Positions 26,902 to 36,717 are shown, numbered from the stretch's first letter. The stretch: DNA of 64,000 bases from Rufibacter radiotolerans (GCF_001078055.1 NZ_CP010777.1:518408-582407), one strand, 5' to 3'. The notes: generated by a model not told the origin, from the letters alone. Translations and numbers: made by a program.

Positions 26902-27855
26902 ATGCTGAACCGCTTCCTCCATGCCATTAAGACGTATTTCTCGTTCTCGCAGCGGGAGCTAAACCAGTTCCTGGTCTTGATCTTTCTAATGCTGGCATTA
27001 CTGGTGGCACCCTTTTTCCTGTTCCAGGAAGACGAGCCCTATGACCCCAAAACCGATCAGCAGATATTAGATAGCTTGGTGGTGCAACTGGATACCAAAG
27101 CGGAGGAGGCAGCGGCGGTCAGAACCGAAAAATACCGGGCCAGGGAAATCAAACTTTACCGGTTCAACCCCAACCAATTAACGATGGAGCAATGGCAGGA
27201 ACTGGGCCTGAACAAGTACATCGCGCAGCGAATCTTGAATTACCGCGCCAAGGCCGGCGATTTCAAGAGCAAGGCGCAACTGCAGAAGATTTACGGCCTG
27301 CCAGACTCCCTCTTCCAGCGGTGGTACCCTTATATTGACTTACCTGATGAAGGCGCAGGTTACGCCCGGACCAATTCAGGCGGTGCGTCGTTTTCGGGGT
27401 CTTTTCCGGAAAACAGGCCCAAAACAGGATATGCCCGCAAACGATGGGAACTGCAGCCCTTTGACCTGAACACCGCAGATACCTCGGCCCTTAAGCAGAT
27501 CAGGGGCATTGGCAGCAAGCTGTCGGCGCGTATTATCAGTTTCCGGGATAAGATGGGTGGCTTCCACACAGAGGAGCAAGTCAATGAGGTCTACGGGCTT
27601 ACGCCGGAGGTGGCAGACAGCGTGAAAAAGTATGGGTTCATTGGCAAGGCTTTCCAGCCCCGCAAGCTCAACCTGAATGTGGCCACCTTTGAGGAGCTTC
27701 GGCAGCACCCCTATATTGGCTATGCGCTGGCCCGCGCCATTGTGAGTTACCGCACCCAGCACGGCCCTTACGGTACGGTGGAGGATCTCAGGAAAATCAA
27801 GGTACTTCAGGAGCCCGCCTTCCAGCGAATGCAGCCTTACCTAAGTGTGCAATAA
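26902..27855 (+). CDS. Helix-hairpin-helix protein, ComEA-like
   Basis: 317 residues: one N-terminal membrane helix (about residues 20-40), an acidic linker, then three or four helix-hairpin-helix units (YIAQRILNYRAKAGDF, GIGSKLSARIISFRDKMGGF, YIGYALARAIVSYRTQHGPY), the fold of the DNA-binding domain of ComEA. It may bind DNA at the cell surface or periplasm. Residues 163-175 (SFSGSFPENRPKT) are encoded by a family A palindrome inserted in frame between two HhH units, in what looks like a linker. Confidence 0.8.
   Translation: MLNRFLHAIKTYFSFSQRELNQFLVLIFLMLALLVAPFFLFQEDEPYDPKTDQQILDSLVVQLDTKAEEAAAVRTEKYRAREIKLYRFNPNQLTMEQWQELGLNKYIAQRILNYRAKAGDFKSKAQLQKIYGLPDSLFQRWYPYIDLPDEGAGYARTNSGGASFSGSFPENRPKTGYARKRWELQPFDLNTADTSALKQIRGIGSKLSARIISFRDKMGGFHTEEQVNEVYGLTPEVADSVKKYGFIGKAFQPRKLNLNVATFEELRQHPYIGYALARAIVSYRTQHGPYGTVEDLRKIKVLQEPAFQRMQPYLSVQ
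27389..27426. repeat. Family A copy 12, inside a coding sequence
   Basis: CGTTTTCGGGGTCTTTTCC / GGAAAACAGGCCCAAAACAG. The right arm is consensus and the left arm has drifted. The open frame of the HhH gene passes through without a stop. Confidence 0.88.
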
Positions 27856-28215
27856 CCTATCCTGCTCAAATCATCCCACTATTGCCTCTAAGAACTAGTG
27901 TTTTAAGGAAAGAGATGCTGGTTTCGCCATTGCTCCCCACTTTGTTGTATAGCACTCTTGCCTAACTATTTGTGGGATAGAGGTTTATTCCTGAAACACA
28001 GGCAAGGAATCAACACTGGAAACCGTAACTAGTATTGAGTAATTTTCATCTAATTTATGGATTTAATGTACTTAGTATATAATATATATAACTTAGCAAA
28101 TAACAAATGTGTTAAACCTGCTCCAGGATCGTATACTTATCTGCTCCCCACATAGATTGCTCTACTCCCCAAGAGATCGAAATAAGAAAACTTTTTCACT
28201 CTTAATGCTTTCGCC
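27856..28215. other. AT-rich intergenic region before the PAS kinase
   Basis: About 360 bases, clearly more AT-rich than the genes around it, especially 28020-28120 with long A/T runs. It is likely to hold the kinase promoter, but no exact TTG-N17-TAnnTTTG match was found. No gene. Confidence 0.5.
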
Positions 28216-31200
28216 ATGGCTTTGAAAACCGTTGGTCCTGGAGTTGTTTCCCACAAAAGATCTGAGTCAAACCTGAAAGCGCTGCAAAAAGAGATGCAAC
28301 GCCTGAAACTGAACCAGGCGCAGATCACAGAGCCTGAATCTGAAGTGCTGTCAGTCATTTTAGAGGACTGCCCAGACTTATACCTCCTACTAACTCCAGA
28401 ATTGCAGATTAAATGGGTTTCCAATGCGTACCTGAACACTACCGGGCGTTCTCGGGAAGAGCTTATTGGTAAATTCATTTCAGAAATCTACCCCCCGGAA
28501 GCCTCTTCTGCTAAGGAGGCAGAGTTTACCCAAGAGCTGCAAGATTCCCTTACCCAGGTGCTGACCACCGGTAACCACCATGAAATGGGTCTGCACCGTA
28601 GCGAGCAACCTGCCCCCCCAGGGGAAGACGGGGATTCCATTGAAAAATTCTGGCGCGTGCTCCATAAACCCGTGGTCAATGAAACCGGCGAAATCATCAG
28701 TATTATCCATAAGATGATTGACGTAACGGCTTTGGTGCAGAAACAGCGTCTTATAGAAGGCCTTACCCAGGAGCGGGAAGCCATACAAGCCGCCCTGGGC
28801 CAGGCGCAGACAGTGCAGCAGAAACTAAGGGAAGAGCAGCGCCGCCTGAAACAGGCAGAGGCCTGTGGCCATTTGGGTAGCTTTGAGGTGGTGTTCCCTG
28901 AGCGCGTGGTGTTTTGCTCAGATGAGTTGTTCCGCATTTACGGCATGGAACCCCAGAGTGAGCCCATCATCTTTGAAGGCTTCTCTTCCTACATTCACCC
29001 AGATGACCGGGACCGGTACAAGCAGGCGGTCCATAGTTTTTACCAGGAGAACCGGAGCCTGGACCTTATCCATAGAATTATCAGACAAGATGGCCAGACC
29101 CGCATTGTGCATACCCGCAGCGAAACCGTGCTGGATGTGGAAGGACGGGAGGTAAGCATCTTTGGCACCATGCAAGACATTACGGAGCAAAAGCTGGCCC
29201 AGGACCAACTGGAGGCCAGTACCGCCGTGCTGCGGCAGGCCGAAGCCGTGGGGCATACCGGTAGTTATGAGGCAGATGTGGCTACCATGGTCCTCCACTG
29301 CTCAGATGAGATGTACCGTCTGCTGGGGTATGAGCCCCAGTCCCTTGAAATCACCCTTGATTTTGTTGATGCCAATTCACACCCAGATGATGCGGCCCAG
29401 ATCAGGCAACAACTGCAGAACTCCCTGGCCACCAAAGAGCCTTACCAATACGTGCGGCGCATCTACTGGCCAGACGGCCAGATGCGCTACATTGAAGGCA
29501 AAGGCACAGTGGTCTGTAATGAAGAGGGGGAAGCTGTAAAATTGGTAGGCACCATCCATGACATCACAGACCAGGTAAGAACAGACCTTATCCTGGACAC
29601 CATCAATGAGGTCTGCTATGAGCTGGATGAGCAGCTGAGGTTCCGGTACGCCAACAAAACGGCCTACACCACCTGGGGGAAAGTGCCAGACGAAATTCTG
29701 GGCAAAGAGTACCTGGAGGTTTTCCCGGAGGCCAAAGAGTATGCCTGCTTCCAGATGATTCTGCAGGTGCACCAGACAAAGAAACAGGCCTTAAAGGAGG
29801 TTTATGACCCGTTTGAGAAGAAATGGCTGTTCTATAACGTCATGCCGGCCCATTCTGGCCTTATAGTCCTGTATTTTGACATCACTGAAAAGGTAGAGGC
29901 CCTGGAAGAAATATCGCAGAAACAGGAACAGCTCAACTTGCTGGTGGAAAGCGTGCCAGATCTGATCTCGCGCTGGAGCAAAGACGGAACGTGCGTGTAT
30001 TGTAACTCTAACTTTGAGAGTAAATTCAATTTAGAGCCAGGTTCAGCGGAAGGCAAAAAAGCCTTTGAGATTGGGTCACCCTCAGAGACGGTCATTTCCT
30101 TTATGTCCTGCCTGAAAGAGGTGTTTGCCTCGGGCCAGCCCAAAGACAGCGCCTATGAGTTCAGGCTCCAGGGCGAGCCCCTTTCCCTGGTGGCCCATCT
30201 TATCCCGGAAAGGGCGCCAGACGGGTCAGTAGAAACGGTACTGGTAATTGCCTATGACATGACCCAGGTCTGGCAGGCGAAATCTGAGATCAACAAACAC
30301 CTCAACCTCCTTAAGCAATCTGAAGAACTGGCGGGGCTGGGCAGTTGGGAATATGACATCTCCTCTGGCACCATTACCTGGTCAGAAGGCATGTGCCGCC
30401 TGTTCAAGGTAGAGCAGGGCCACCCCGGCTCCCCTGAGGTTTACCTGCAATATGTGCTGGACGAAGATCTGGAGATTGCCCAACGCATTGTGGAGAATTT
30501 ACGGGTGCACCACCAGCCTTTTGAAGAAACCCTGCGCATTAAGTACCCGCACGGCATAAAGATTCTAAGGATGAAAGGCGTAGTGGTAGAAGGCAGTGAC
30601 GGCAAACCGGCCAAGATCCTGGGCGTGGACTGGGACATCACGGAGATGGAACGCCTGGTAAATGAAAATGAAAAGATCAAGCTAAGCCAGCAGAATGAGC
30701 TGCTCCTGGCCATTCTGGACACCCAGGAGACTGAAAGGTTGCGTATAGCAGAGGCGCTGCACAACGGCATTGCCCAACTCATGTACGCCGTAAAGCTGAA
30801 CCTGAACCAGGTGATCCTGGACCGGAAGGCCATGCAAGACCGGCAGGTGAAAGAATGCGTAGGCAAGGCAGACCGTATTCTGGTAAAGGCCATTCAGGAG
30901 GTACGGAGCCTGTCACATGAACTCATGCCTACCCCTTTGTCTGACCTGGGCCTGGAGGCGGCTTTCAAAGACATCTGCGCCACCCTGTCCAGTAAGAACC
31001 TGCAACTAAACTGCTGGGTCTTTAACCTGCATACCCCTCTAGAGAAACATCTGGAGCTGGCGGTGTACCGCATAGCCCAGGAACTGGCCAACAACATGGT
31101 CAAACACGCCCAGGCCACGGAAGCCAGCCTGCTGTTGCGGGAGCAAAGGGGCGTGCTGGTCCTGGAGGCCGAAGACAACGGCAAGGGCTTTAACCCTCTG

Positions 31201-31350
31201 CAACTGACGGGCAAAGGCATGGGCCTTAAGTCTATTCAAGACCGCGTGAAACTGCTGAACGGCACGGTGGAAATAGAAACCGAGCCAGACCAGGGCACCT
31301 CCATCAGTATCTATATTCCTATTCCGGCTACCCAAGGTCCTAAAGGATAA
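28216..31350 (+). CDS. Soluble multi-PAS sensor histidine kinase
   Basis: 1044 residues without membrane segments. After a short coiled coil come about six PAS domains (roughly 46-165, 215-330, 342-455, 457-565, 575-695, 705-820). Then there is a HisKA_3-type dimerisation segment with ERLRIAEALHNGIAQ (His849 the likely phosphorylation site) and a HATPase domain ending with NGKGFNPL and GKGMGLKSIQDRV. It should sense cytosolic signals and phosphorylate a NarL-type regulator, but no response regulator gene is adjacent. Confidence 0.9.
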   Translation: MALKTVGPGVVSHKRSESNLKALQKEMQRLKLNQAQITEPESEVLSVILEDCPDLYLLLTPELQIKWVSNAYLNTTGRSREELIGKFISEIYPPEASSAKEAEFTQELQDSLTQVLTTGNHHEMGLHRSEQPAPPGEDGDSIEKFWRVLHKPVVNETGEIISIIHKMIDVTALVQKQRLIEGLTQEREAIQAALGQAQTVQQKLREEQRRLKQAEACGHLGSFEVVFPERVVFCSDELFRIYGMEPQSEPIIFEGFSSYIHPDDRDRYKQAVHSFYQENRSLDLIHRIIRQDGQTRIVHTRSETVLDVEGREVSIFGTMQDITEQKLAQDQLEASTAVLRQAEAVGHTGSYEADVATMVLHCSDEMYRLLGYEPQSLEITLDFVDANSHPDDAAQIRQQLQNSLATKEPYQYVRRIYWPDGQMRYIEGKGTVVCNEEGEAVKLVGTIHDITDQVRTDLILDTINEVCYELDEQLRFRYANKTAYTTWGKVPDEILGKEYLEVFPEAKEYACFQMILQVHQTKKQALKEVYDPFEKKWLFYNVMPAHSGLIVLYFDITEKVEALEEISQKQEQLNLLVESVPDLISRWSKDGTCVYCNSNFESKFNLEPGSAEGKKAFEIGSPSETVISFMSCLKEVFASGQPKDSAYEFRLQGEPLSLVAHLIPERAPDGSVETVLVIAYDMTQVWQAKSEINKHLNLLKQSEELAGLGSWEYDISSGTITWSEGMCRLFKVEQGHPGSPEVYLQYVLDEDLEIAQRIVENLRVHHQPFEETLRIKYPHGIKILRMKGVVVEGSDGKPAKILGVDWDITEMERLVNENEKIKLSQQNELLLAILDTQETERLRIAEALHNGIAQLMYAVKLNLNQVILDRKAMQDRQVKECVGKADRILVKAIQEVRSLSHELMPTPLSDLGLEAAFKDICATLSSKNLQLNCWVFNLHTPLEKHLELAVYRIAQELANNMVKHAQATEASLLLREQRGVLVLEAEDNGKGFNPLQLTGKGMGLKSIQDRVKLLNGTVEIETEPDQGTSISIYIPIPATQGPKG

Positions 31351-31704
31351 CGTTCATTGGCGGCATTGAGGGCGCCGGCCGGGCTGCGCAGGTAAGTTCC
31401 TGCGCAGCCCGGGCGGCGCTTTTTGGCATAGGATTTTCCGGGCCTCACCTGGCCCAGGAGGCTGGCATATCAACTGGTCCCTTGGCCGCCATTCCCTTCC
31501 CAATTTGCAATCCCGTTCGCATTGCTTAATTTAACCCACCGGGGCGACTTTGCCTCTATACCCTTTAGAAAAGCAGAAAGGTCTGGGGACCGAAGGCCCA
31601 AATGCACCATTCTGGCAGGAAAATCCGTTTATCCTCCAGAACCGGGCATTCGTACCATTCCTGACTTGCCCTGCTACCTGATTTCCTGTTCCTGACCATA
31701 CCTG
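31351..31704. other. Intergenic region, terminator then unassigned
   Basis: About 350 bases. The left part is a strong terminator (31372-31424). The remaining 280 bases before the helicase gene show no hairpin, promoter consensus or gene that I can support. Confidence 0.6.
31372..31424 (+). terminator. Terminator of the PAS kinase gene
   Basis: Long GC-rich hairpin: GGGCTGCGCAGG / CCTGCGCAGCCC with further pairing GCGCC/GGCGC outside, then TTTTT. Confidence 0.9.
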
Positions 31705-34700
31705 ATGACCGCTACGTCCACGTCACTTCCCCATCTGCTCAAGCAATACCAGCGCCGCCTCCTGAACCTGAGCGGCTCTAACCGTTCCCTGGTATTGCTG
31801 AAACCCTCCGCCAGCCTGCACCTGGACCTGCACGTCCTGGACCACGCCCACAAGGGCCCGTCTTTTAGCTACGTGCAGGACCTGATGGCCGGCAAGCAGA
31901 CCATTACCCTCTGTGAGGTGGCAGATGCCCGTGACGCCGCGCTGGCGCCCTTAACCAAGAGCCTGAAAACCATTCAGCGGCGGGCCAACATGATCTGGGA
32001 AGAGCGGGGTGCCAAAGAGCTGTTTGTAGGCTGGCCCTTTGTGGAAGGCGCCTTCCCGGACGGTACCCTGGTGCGCTGCCCGCTGGTGTTTTTCCCCGTG
32101 GAGCTCAAGGTCAGTGACAAGCGGCAGTGGCAACTGGTCCGGCGTGAAGATTCCCCCGCCTTTTTCAACAAGAGCTTTCTGCTGGCCTACGCCCACTACC
32201 TTAACGTGGCCCCGGACGAGAACCTGATGGAGGAGGACTTTGAGGATTTCCCTACGGATGCCCTGGAGTTCAGGACCAGGCTGTATGAGACGCTCAAAGC
32301 CAGTAACCTGGAAATAAACTTCAACCAGGAACTGCTCCAGGATGTGCTGCTGCCATTCAAGGCCTACAAGCGCGAAGACCTGGAAAAGACCTGGAAACCA
32401 GGCCAACTCAAGCTCCAGCCCGAGGCCGTATTAGGGATCTTTGCCCAGGCCGGTTCCTACCAGCTCTCAGACTATGATGACCTGCTGGAGAACCCGCCCA
32501 CAGACTCCTTAGAAGAACTGCTCTTGCCCCAGACCGAGGTCAACCAGGCCCATGCCCAACTAGAGCAGCAACTCTTCACCGCCTTTGACGCAGACGCCTC
32601 GCAGGAGGCGGCGCTCCGGCAGGTAAAGTCGGGGCAGAGCGTGGTGGTGCAGGGGCCTCCGGGCACCGGTAAATCACAGCTCATCTGCAACCTGGTCTCA
32701 GATTACCTGGCCCGCGGCAAAACGGTGCTGGTGGTCTGCCAGAAACGCGCCGCCCTGGACGTGGTGTACCAGCGGTTGTCTACCACCGGCCTGGAGCAGT
32801 TCTCGGCGCTGGTGCATGACCTCAACCTGGACCGCCCCGCGGTATTTGCCAAAATACGCCGCCAGATTGAGCAGGTAGAAGAATACCAGAAACAGAATGC
32901 AGGCCTGAGTAACATTCAGGCGGAGCGCCAGTTCCTGGAGACCAGCCGGCGCATCAACCAGATCTCAGAACGCCTGCATGAATTGAAGGAAGCCCTCTTT
33001 GACACCAGCCTCAGTGGGTGGTCAGCGAAAGAACTGTACCTGCGCAGCAACCCCCGGGCCCCGCACCTGCCCGCCGAGGGAATTTTCCGCGGCCTCTCGG
33101 CCAGCACCTGGCACGAATGGCGCCCGCGGGTGCTGCATTACCTGCAAGACGCCGTGGCGCTGCAGCACCCAGATTTCCCGTGGAACGACCGACGTTCTTT
33201 TCACCTGCACACCTTTGCGGAGCGCCAGAAACTGAACCAGCTGCTAAAAGACATTCCCGCCACGGTCCAGACCGCCGCTGAGCAGGTAAGCCCCCTGCTG
33301 CCCGCGCAGGCTGAGCCCTGGGACGGACTGCAGGCGCTTTTGCAGGAACTGCACACGCTGCAGGCGGTACAGACGGATTTGCAGGACAAAGCCGTTTTGA
33401 GGCTGTTTTTCGGAAACCTGAACCAAACCAAAGAATACAAGCAGCGCGAGACCCAGCTTCAGCAATTACAGCGAGCCACGGCTGCCGCGCAGCTACCTCT
33501 TACGCACGCAGAAGCACAGCAACTCACGCAACTGCTGGCCGCCTATGACCAGGCCCACAGCGGTTTTATTGGCAAGATTGGTTGGAGCTTCTCCTCAGAT
33601 AAAAAGAAACTGGCGGCTTTCGCCGAAGGCAAAAAACTCACGAACCCAGAGACCGCTGTAGAGCACCTGCGCACTGGCCTCAAAGAATGGGAAGCGCTGC
33701 AAACCCAATGGAAAAGCCTTCAGGAACTGGAACCTACCCTGGAGATTCCGGCGCATGATTTCTTTGCCCCTGAAGCAAAACAGGAACTAGAGGCGCTGCT
33801 ACAGGCCTGGGAGCAACGCAAGGCCCTGCACAAACTCACGGCCTATGAGGTGCTGCCCCATGAACTACTACAGCTGGCCCCCGAGCGTTTTAAAGCCGTT
33901 TTTTCTGAAACACTGCCAAAACTCCAGGAGCTGAAAGAGCAGGTACGGGAGTGGGAACGCTGGCTTACCGGGTCACAGATAGAACTGTTGGCCACTGACC
34001 CCGCCGCCCCGCAGAAGTTCATGCTCAGCCTGCAAGAGAACTTTGACCGGCTGGTGTCTTTTGACGCGCTGCTGCAGACCTTTCCCCCGGAACTGAAAAC
34101 CTGGCTGGAGGAGGTTCGCACCGCCGTGCCCGAAGGCGTGGAAACCCAACTGCAGACCCTGGAGAACAGCGTGCTGCTGGCCTGGCTCCAGCACATGGAG
34201 GCCCACCATTCGGTTTTGACTATTGTGAGCACGGGTGAACTGGACCGCCTAGAAACCGAGCTGCAAGAACTCATCAAGCGCAAATCTGAACTCAGCCGCC
34301 AGATTATTCTTTTGAACCTGCGCGAGCAGACCTACCAGAACATGGAGTACAACCGCCTGGGCAACCCGGTCACCTACCGTAGGCTGCTCACCCAGGTAAG
34401 CAAGAAGCGGCTGCTCTACCCACTGCGCAAACTCAACGCTCAGTTCGGCGATGAAATACGGCAATTGCTGCCGTGCTGGCTGGCCTCACCTGAGACGGTG
34501 TCGGCGCTCTTCCCGTTGGAACGGGTCTTTGACCTGGTGATCTTTGATGAAGCCTCGCAGTGCTTTGCTGAGGTGGGCATTCCGGCGCTGGTGCGCGGTA
34601 AGCAGGCCGTGGTGGCCGGTGATGAGCAGCAGCTGGGGCCTTCTGATCTGTACCGCGTGCGGTTCGAGAATGAGGAGGAGGAGACTGAGGAGCTGTTGGT

Positions 34701-35703
34701 GGAATCACTGCTGCAACTCAGCGCGCTGCACCTGCCGCAGGCGCTTTTGTCTGAACACTACCGCAGCCAGTACCCAGAGCTCATCCAGTTCTCCAACCAG
34801 AATTTCTACCAGCACAAGCTGCAGTTGATTCCAAGGTTTGAGGCCATGAACGCTGCTGAGCCTGCCATCCAGTACCTGAAAGTAGAGGGCGTCTGGGAAA
34901 ACCAAACCAATAGGGTAGAGGCTGAGCGCGTACGCGACCTGGTGTTTGAGCTCATCGCCAAGGGCGAAACCAATATTGGCGTGATCACCTTCAACTTTCC
35001 GCAGCAACAGCTGGTGCAGGACCTGCTGGAAGAACAGGCCTTTGCGCAGAACACCACGCTGCCCGAGGAGCTCATCATCAAGAACATTGAGAACATACAA
35101 GGTGACGAGCGGCAGTACATCATCTTCTCCATTGGTTACGCGCCAGATGCGCAGGGCGTGGTGCGCGCCATGTTTGGCAGCCTGAACGCGGCCAAGGGCG
35201 AGAACCGGCTGAACGTGGCCATTACCCGGGCCATCAAGCGCGTGTACGTGGTCACCAGCTTGTGGCCAGAACAGTTCCCCGTAGAGAATGCCAAGCACAT
35301 TGGCCCAAGGCTGCTGCGTGATTACCTGGCCTTCGCCCGCGAGGTGAGCGAGAAAGGCTTCACGCCCCAGCCCGCCCCGCCGGCCAACATCCCGTCGGCG
35401 TTGCTGTTGTACCCGCTGCTTTTGGCCAGTTTTGGCCAAAACGCCTCCGAAACAGAAATATCTGCAGAACTTCCTTTCGCCGACCTTACTTTCCGCAACG
35501 GAGAACGCTACCAGGCCGTAGTGTTAACCGACGACGACCTGTACTACCGTCGGCCCTCCGCCAAGGCCTCTCACGCCGATGTTCCGCTACGCCTTCGGGC
35601 CCGGGGCTGGAAATTCGGGGCCGTGTACAGTCGTCAGTTCTGGAGCCAGCCCGATCAGGTCTGGCAGAGACTGCAAGAATTGTACAAACACCATGAAAGA
35701 TAA
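31705..35703 (+). CDS. Large superfamily 1 helicase (UPF1/DUF4011-like)
   Basis: 1332 residues. N-terminal part: YQRRLLNLSGSNRSLVLL, a module found at the start of DUF4011-like helicases. Motor: Walker A VVVQGPPGTGKSQLI (about 312-327), Walker B DLVIFDEASQCF (about 947), then NVAITRAIKRVYVV near residue 1170. A long coiled-coil-rich insertion (about 400-890) separates Walker A from Walker B. The C-terminus looks like a small added domain. Such proteins act on DNA or RNA; some relatives belong to phage-defence loci, but no defence partner is seen here. The gene overlaps the next by 11 bases. Confidence 0.85.
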   Translation: MTATSTSLPHLLKQYQRRLLNLSGSNRSLVLLKPSASLHLDLHVLDHAHKGPSFSYVQDLMAGKQTITLCEVADARDAALAPLTKSLKTIQRRANMIWEERGAKELFVGWPFVEGAFPDGTLVRCPLVFFPVELKVSDKRQWQLVRREDSPAFFNKSFLLAYAHYLNVAPDENLMEEDFEDFPTDALEFRTRLYETLKASNLEINFNQELLQDVLLPFKAYKREDLEKTWKPGQLKLQPEAVLGIFAQAGSYQLSDYDDLLENPPTDSLEELLLPQTEVNQAHAQLEQQLFTAFDADASQEAALRQVKSGQSVVVQGPPGTGKSQLICNLVSDYLARGKTVLVVCQKRAALDVVYQRLSTTGLEQFSALVHDLNLDRPAVFAKIRRQIEQVEEYQKQNAGLSNIQAERQFLETSRRINQISERLHELKEALFDTSLSGWSAKELYLRSNPRAPHLPAEGIFRGLSASTWHEWRPRVLHYLQDAVALQHPDFPWNDRRSFHLHTFAERQKLNQLLKDIPATVQTAAEQVSPLLPAQAEPWDGLQALLQELHTLQAVQTDLQDKAVLRLFFGNLNQTKEYKQRETQLQQLQRATAAAQLPLTHAEAQQLTQLLAAYDQAHSGFIGKIGWSFSSDKKKLAAFAEGKKLTNPETAVEHLRTGLKEWEALQTQWKSLQELEPTLEIPAHDFFAPEAKQELEALLQAWEQRKALHKLTAYEVLPHELLQLAPERFKAVFSETLPKLQELKEQVREWERWLTGSQIELLATDPAAPQKFMLSLQENFDRLVSFDALLQTFPPELKTWLEEVRTAVPEGVETQLQTLENSVLLAWLQHMEAHHSVLTIVSTGELDRLETELQELIKRKSELSRQIILLNLREQTYQNMEYNRLGNPVTYRRLLTQVSKKRLLYPLRKLNAQFGDEIRQLLPCWLASPETVSALFPLERVFDLVIFDEASQCFAEVGIPALVRGKQAVVAGDEQQLGPSDLYRVRFENEEEETEELLVESLLQLSALHLPQALLSEHYRSQYPELIQFSNQNFYQHKLQLIPRFEAMNAAEPAIQYLKVEGVWENQTNRVEAERVRDLVFELIAKGETNIGVITFNFPQQQLVQDLLEEQAFAQNTTLPEELIIKNIENIQGDERQYIIFSIGYAPDAQGVVRAMFGSLNAAKGENRLNVAITRAIKRVYVVTSLWPEQFPVENAKHIGPRLLRDYLAFAREVSEKGFTPQPAPPANIPSALLLYPLLLASFGQNASETEISAELPFADLTFRNGERYQAVVLTDDDLYYRRPSAKASHADVPLRLRARGWKFGAVYSRQFWSQPDQVWQRLQELYKHHER
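33393..33428. repeat. Decayed family A copy 13 in the helicase gene
   Basis: CGTTTTGAGGCTGTTTTTCGG, the left arm and centre, is recognisable; the right arm has drifted to AACCTGAACCAAAC. It lies in the coiled-coil insertion of the helicase. Confidence 0.5.
33886..33922. repeat. Decayed family A copy 14 in the helicase gene
   Basis: CGTTTTAAAGCCGTTTTTTC with a decayed right arm GAAACACTGCCAAAAC; encodes FKAVFSETLPK in the helicase insertion region. Confidence 0.5.
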
Positions 35704-36619
35704 ATTACTTGAGATTTCCGTTGGGCTTTGCCTGTTGATTATGGTAGCCTGTGACACCGGCTCCGCTACCAAAGAAGAAGCCACCGCAGATACCACCGCC
35801 AATAAAGTGAGTAAGAAAAAGAAAGACAAGAATGCCTCTACCCAGGGCTTCGCCGTGAACAATACCTATGACCTGCTGGAGGTGAGCAAGATGGGCAAGA
35901 AGACCGTGCCCGAGAGCTCTGGCCTGGAAACCTCTGCCGACGGGAATTACTGGACGCACCCAGACGCCGGCAATGAGGCGGTACTCTACAAAGTGAACCC
36001 CTCTGGGGAACTGTTGGAAACCATGGTGGTGCAGGGCGCCAAGAACCATGACTGGGAAGACATTGCCCGCGGCGAAGACGGCTTCCTGTACCTGGGGGAC
36101 ATGGGCAACAACGAGAATGATCGCCAGAACCTGCAGATTGTGAAGGTAGACGAGAAAGCCAAAAAAGTAGTAGGCACCATCGCCTTCAAGTACGCAGACC
36201 AAATGGAGTTTCCGCCCAGAAAGAAGCAGATGAATTTTGACGTAGAGGCCTTTCTCATGCACGGCAACAATTTCTACCTCTTTACCAAGAACCGCGGCAA
36301 AGGCGACTGGGTGAAACTCTACAAAGTAGCCAACCAAACCAGCGGCACCCAGATTGTGACCGTCCTAGACAGTCTCCAGATCAACACCCAGATTACCGCC
36401 GCCGACATCTCGCCCAACGGGCGCCACATTGCATTGCTGGGCGAAGGCTGGGTGTACCTGTTTGACACCGACAGCCCAGAGCAGGTATTTAAAGGCAAGA
36501 AAGAGCAGATTCCTTTAGGTAAAGTTGGTCAGGCCGAAGGGTTGGTGTTTGTGAATGACACAGACATGATGATCTCTAATGAGGCTGGCCGTCTGTTCAT
36601 GCTCACCTTGAAAAAGTAG
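35693..36619 (+). CDS. Lipoprotein with probable beta-propeller
   Basis: 308 residues from the ATG at 35693, inside the end of the helicase gene (11-base overlap). The lipobox VAC at Cys20 follows a hydrophobic stretch; then a Lys/Thr/Ala-rich linker and a beta-rich domain with KNHDWEDIARGEDGFLYLGD, a motif I associate with propeller-like secreted Bacteroidota proteins of unknown role. The overlap suggests translational coupling with the helicase, although one protein is cytosolic and the other exported. It ends before a clear terminator. Confidence 0.78.
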   Translation: MKDKLLEISVGLCLLIMVACDTGSATKEEATADTTANKVSKKKKDKNASTQGFAVNNTYDLLEVSKMGKKTVPESSGLETSADGNYWTHPDAGNEAVLYKVNPSGELLETMVVQGAKNHDWEDIARGEDGFLYLGDMGNNENDRQNLQIVKVDEKAKKVVGTIAFKYADQMEFPPRKKQMNFDVEAFLMHGNNFYLFTKNRGKGDWVKLYKVANQTSGTQIVTVLDSLQINTQITAADISPNGRHIALLGEGWVYLFDTDSPEQVFKGKKEQIPLGKVGQAEGLVFVNDTDMMISNEAGRLFMLTLKK

Positions 36620-36642
36620 GCCTTGGGCACATAAGTAAACGT

Positions 36643-36676
36643 AAACCTGTGAGTTATTTAAACCCTCACAGGTTTT
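36643..36676 (+). terminator. Rho-independent terminator
   Basis: AAACCTGTGAG / CTCACAGGTTT hairpin with following T residues, about 25 bases after the lipoprotein stop. Confidence 0.88.
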
Positions 36677-36679
36677 CTG

Positions 36680-36717
36680 GTTCTAGGGCCATTTTCTGGA
36701 AAACTGCCGCAAAACGC
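36680..36717. repeat. Palindromic repeat family A, copy 15
   Basis: Imperfect arms around ATTTTCTGGAAAAC; right arm TGCCGCAAAACGC. It sits between the terminator above and the next start. Confidence 0.65.

Noticed and set aside
35419-35443. Additional family A copy near the end of the helicase gene
   Set aside because: Only the TTTTGGCCAAAA centre is shared, too short to separate from chance.
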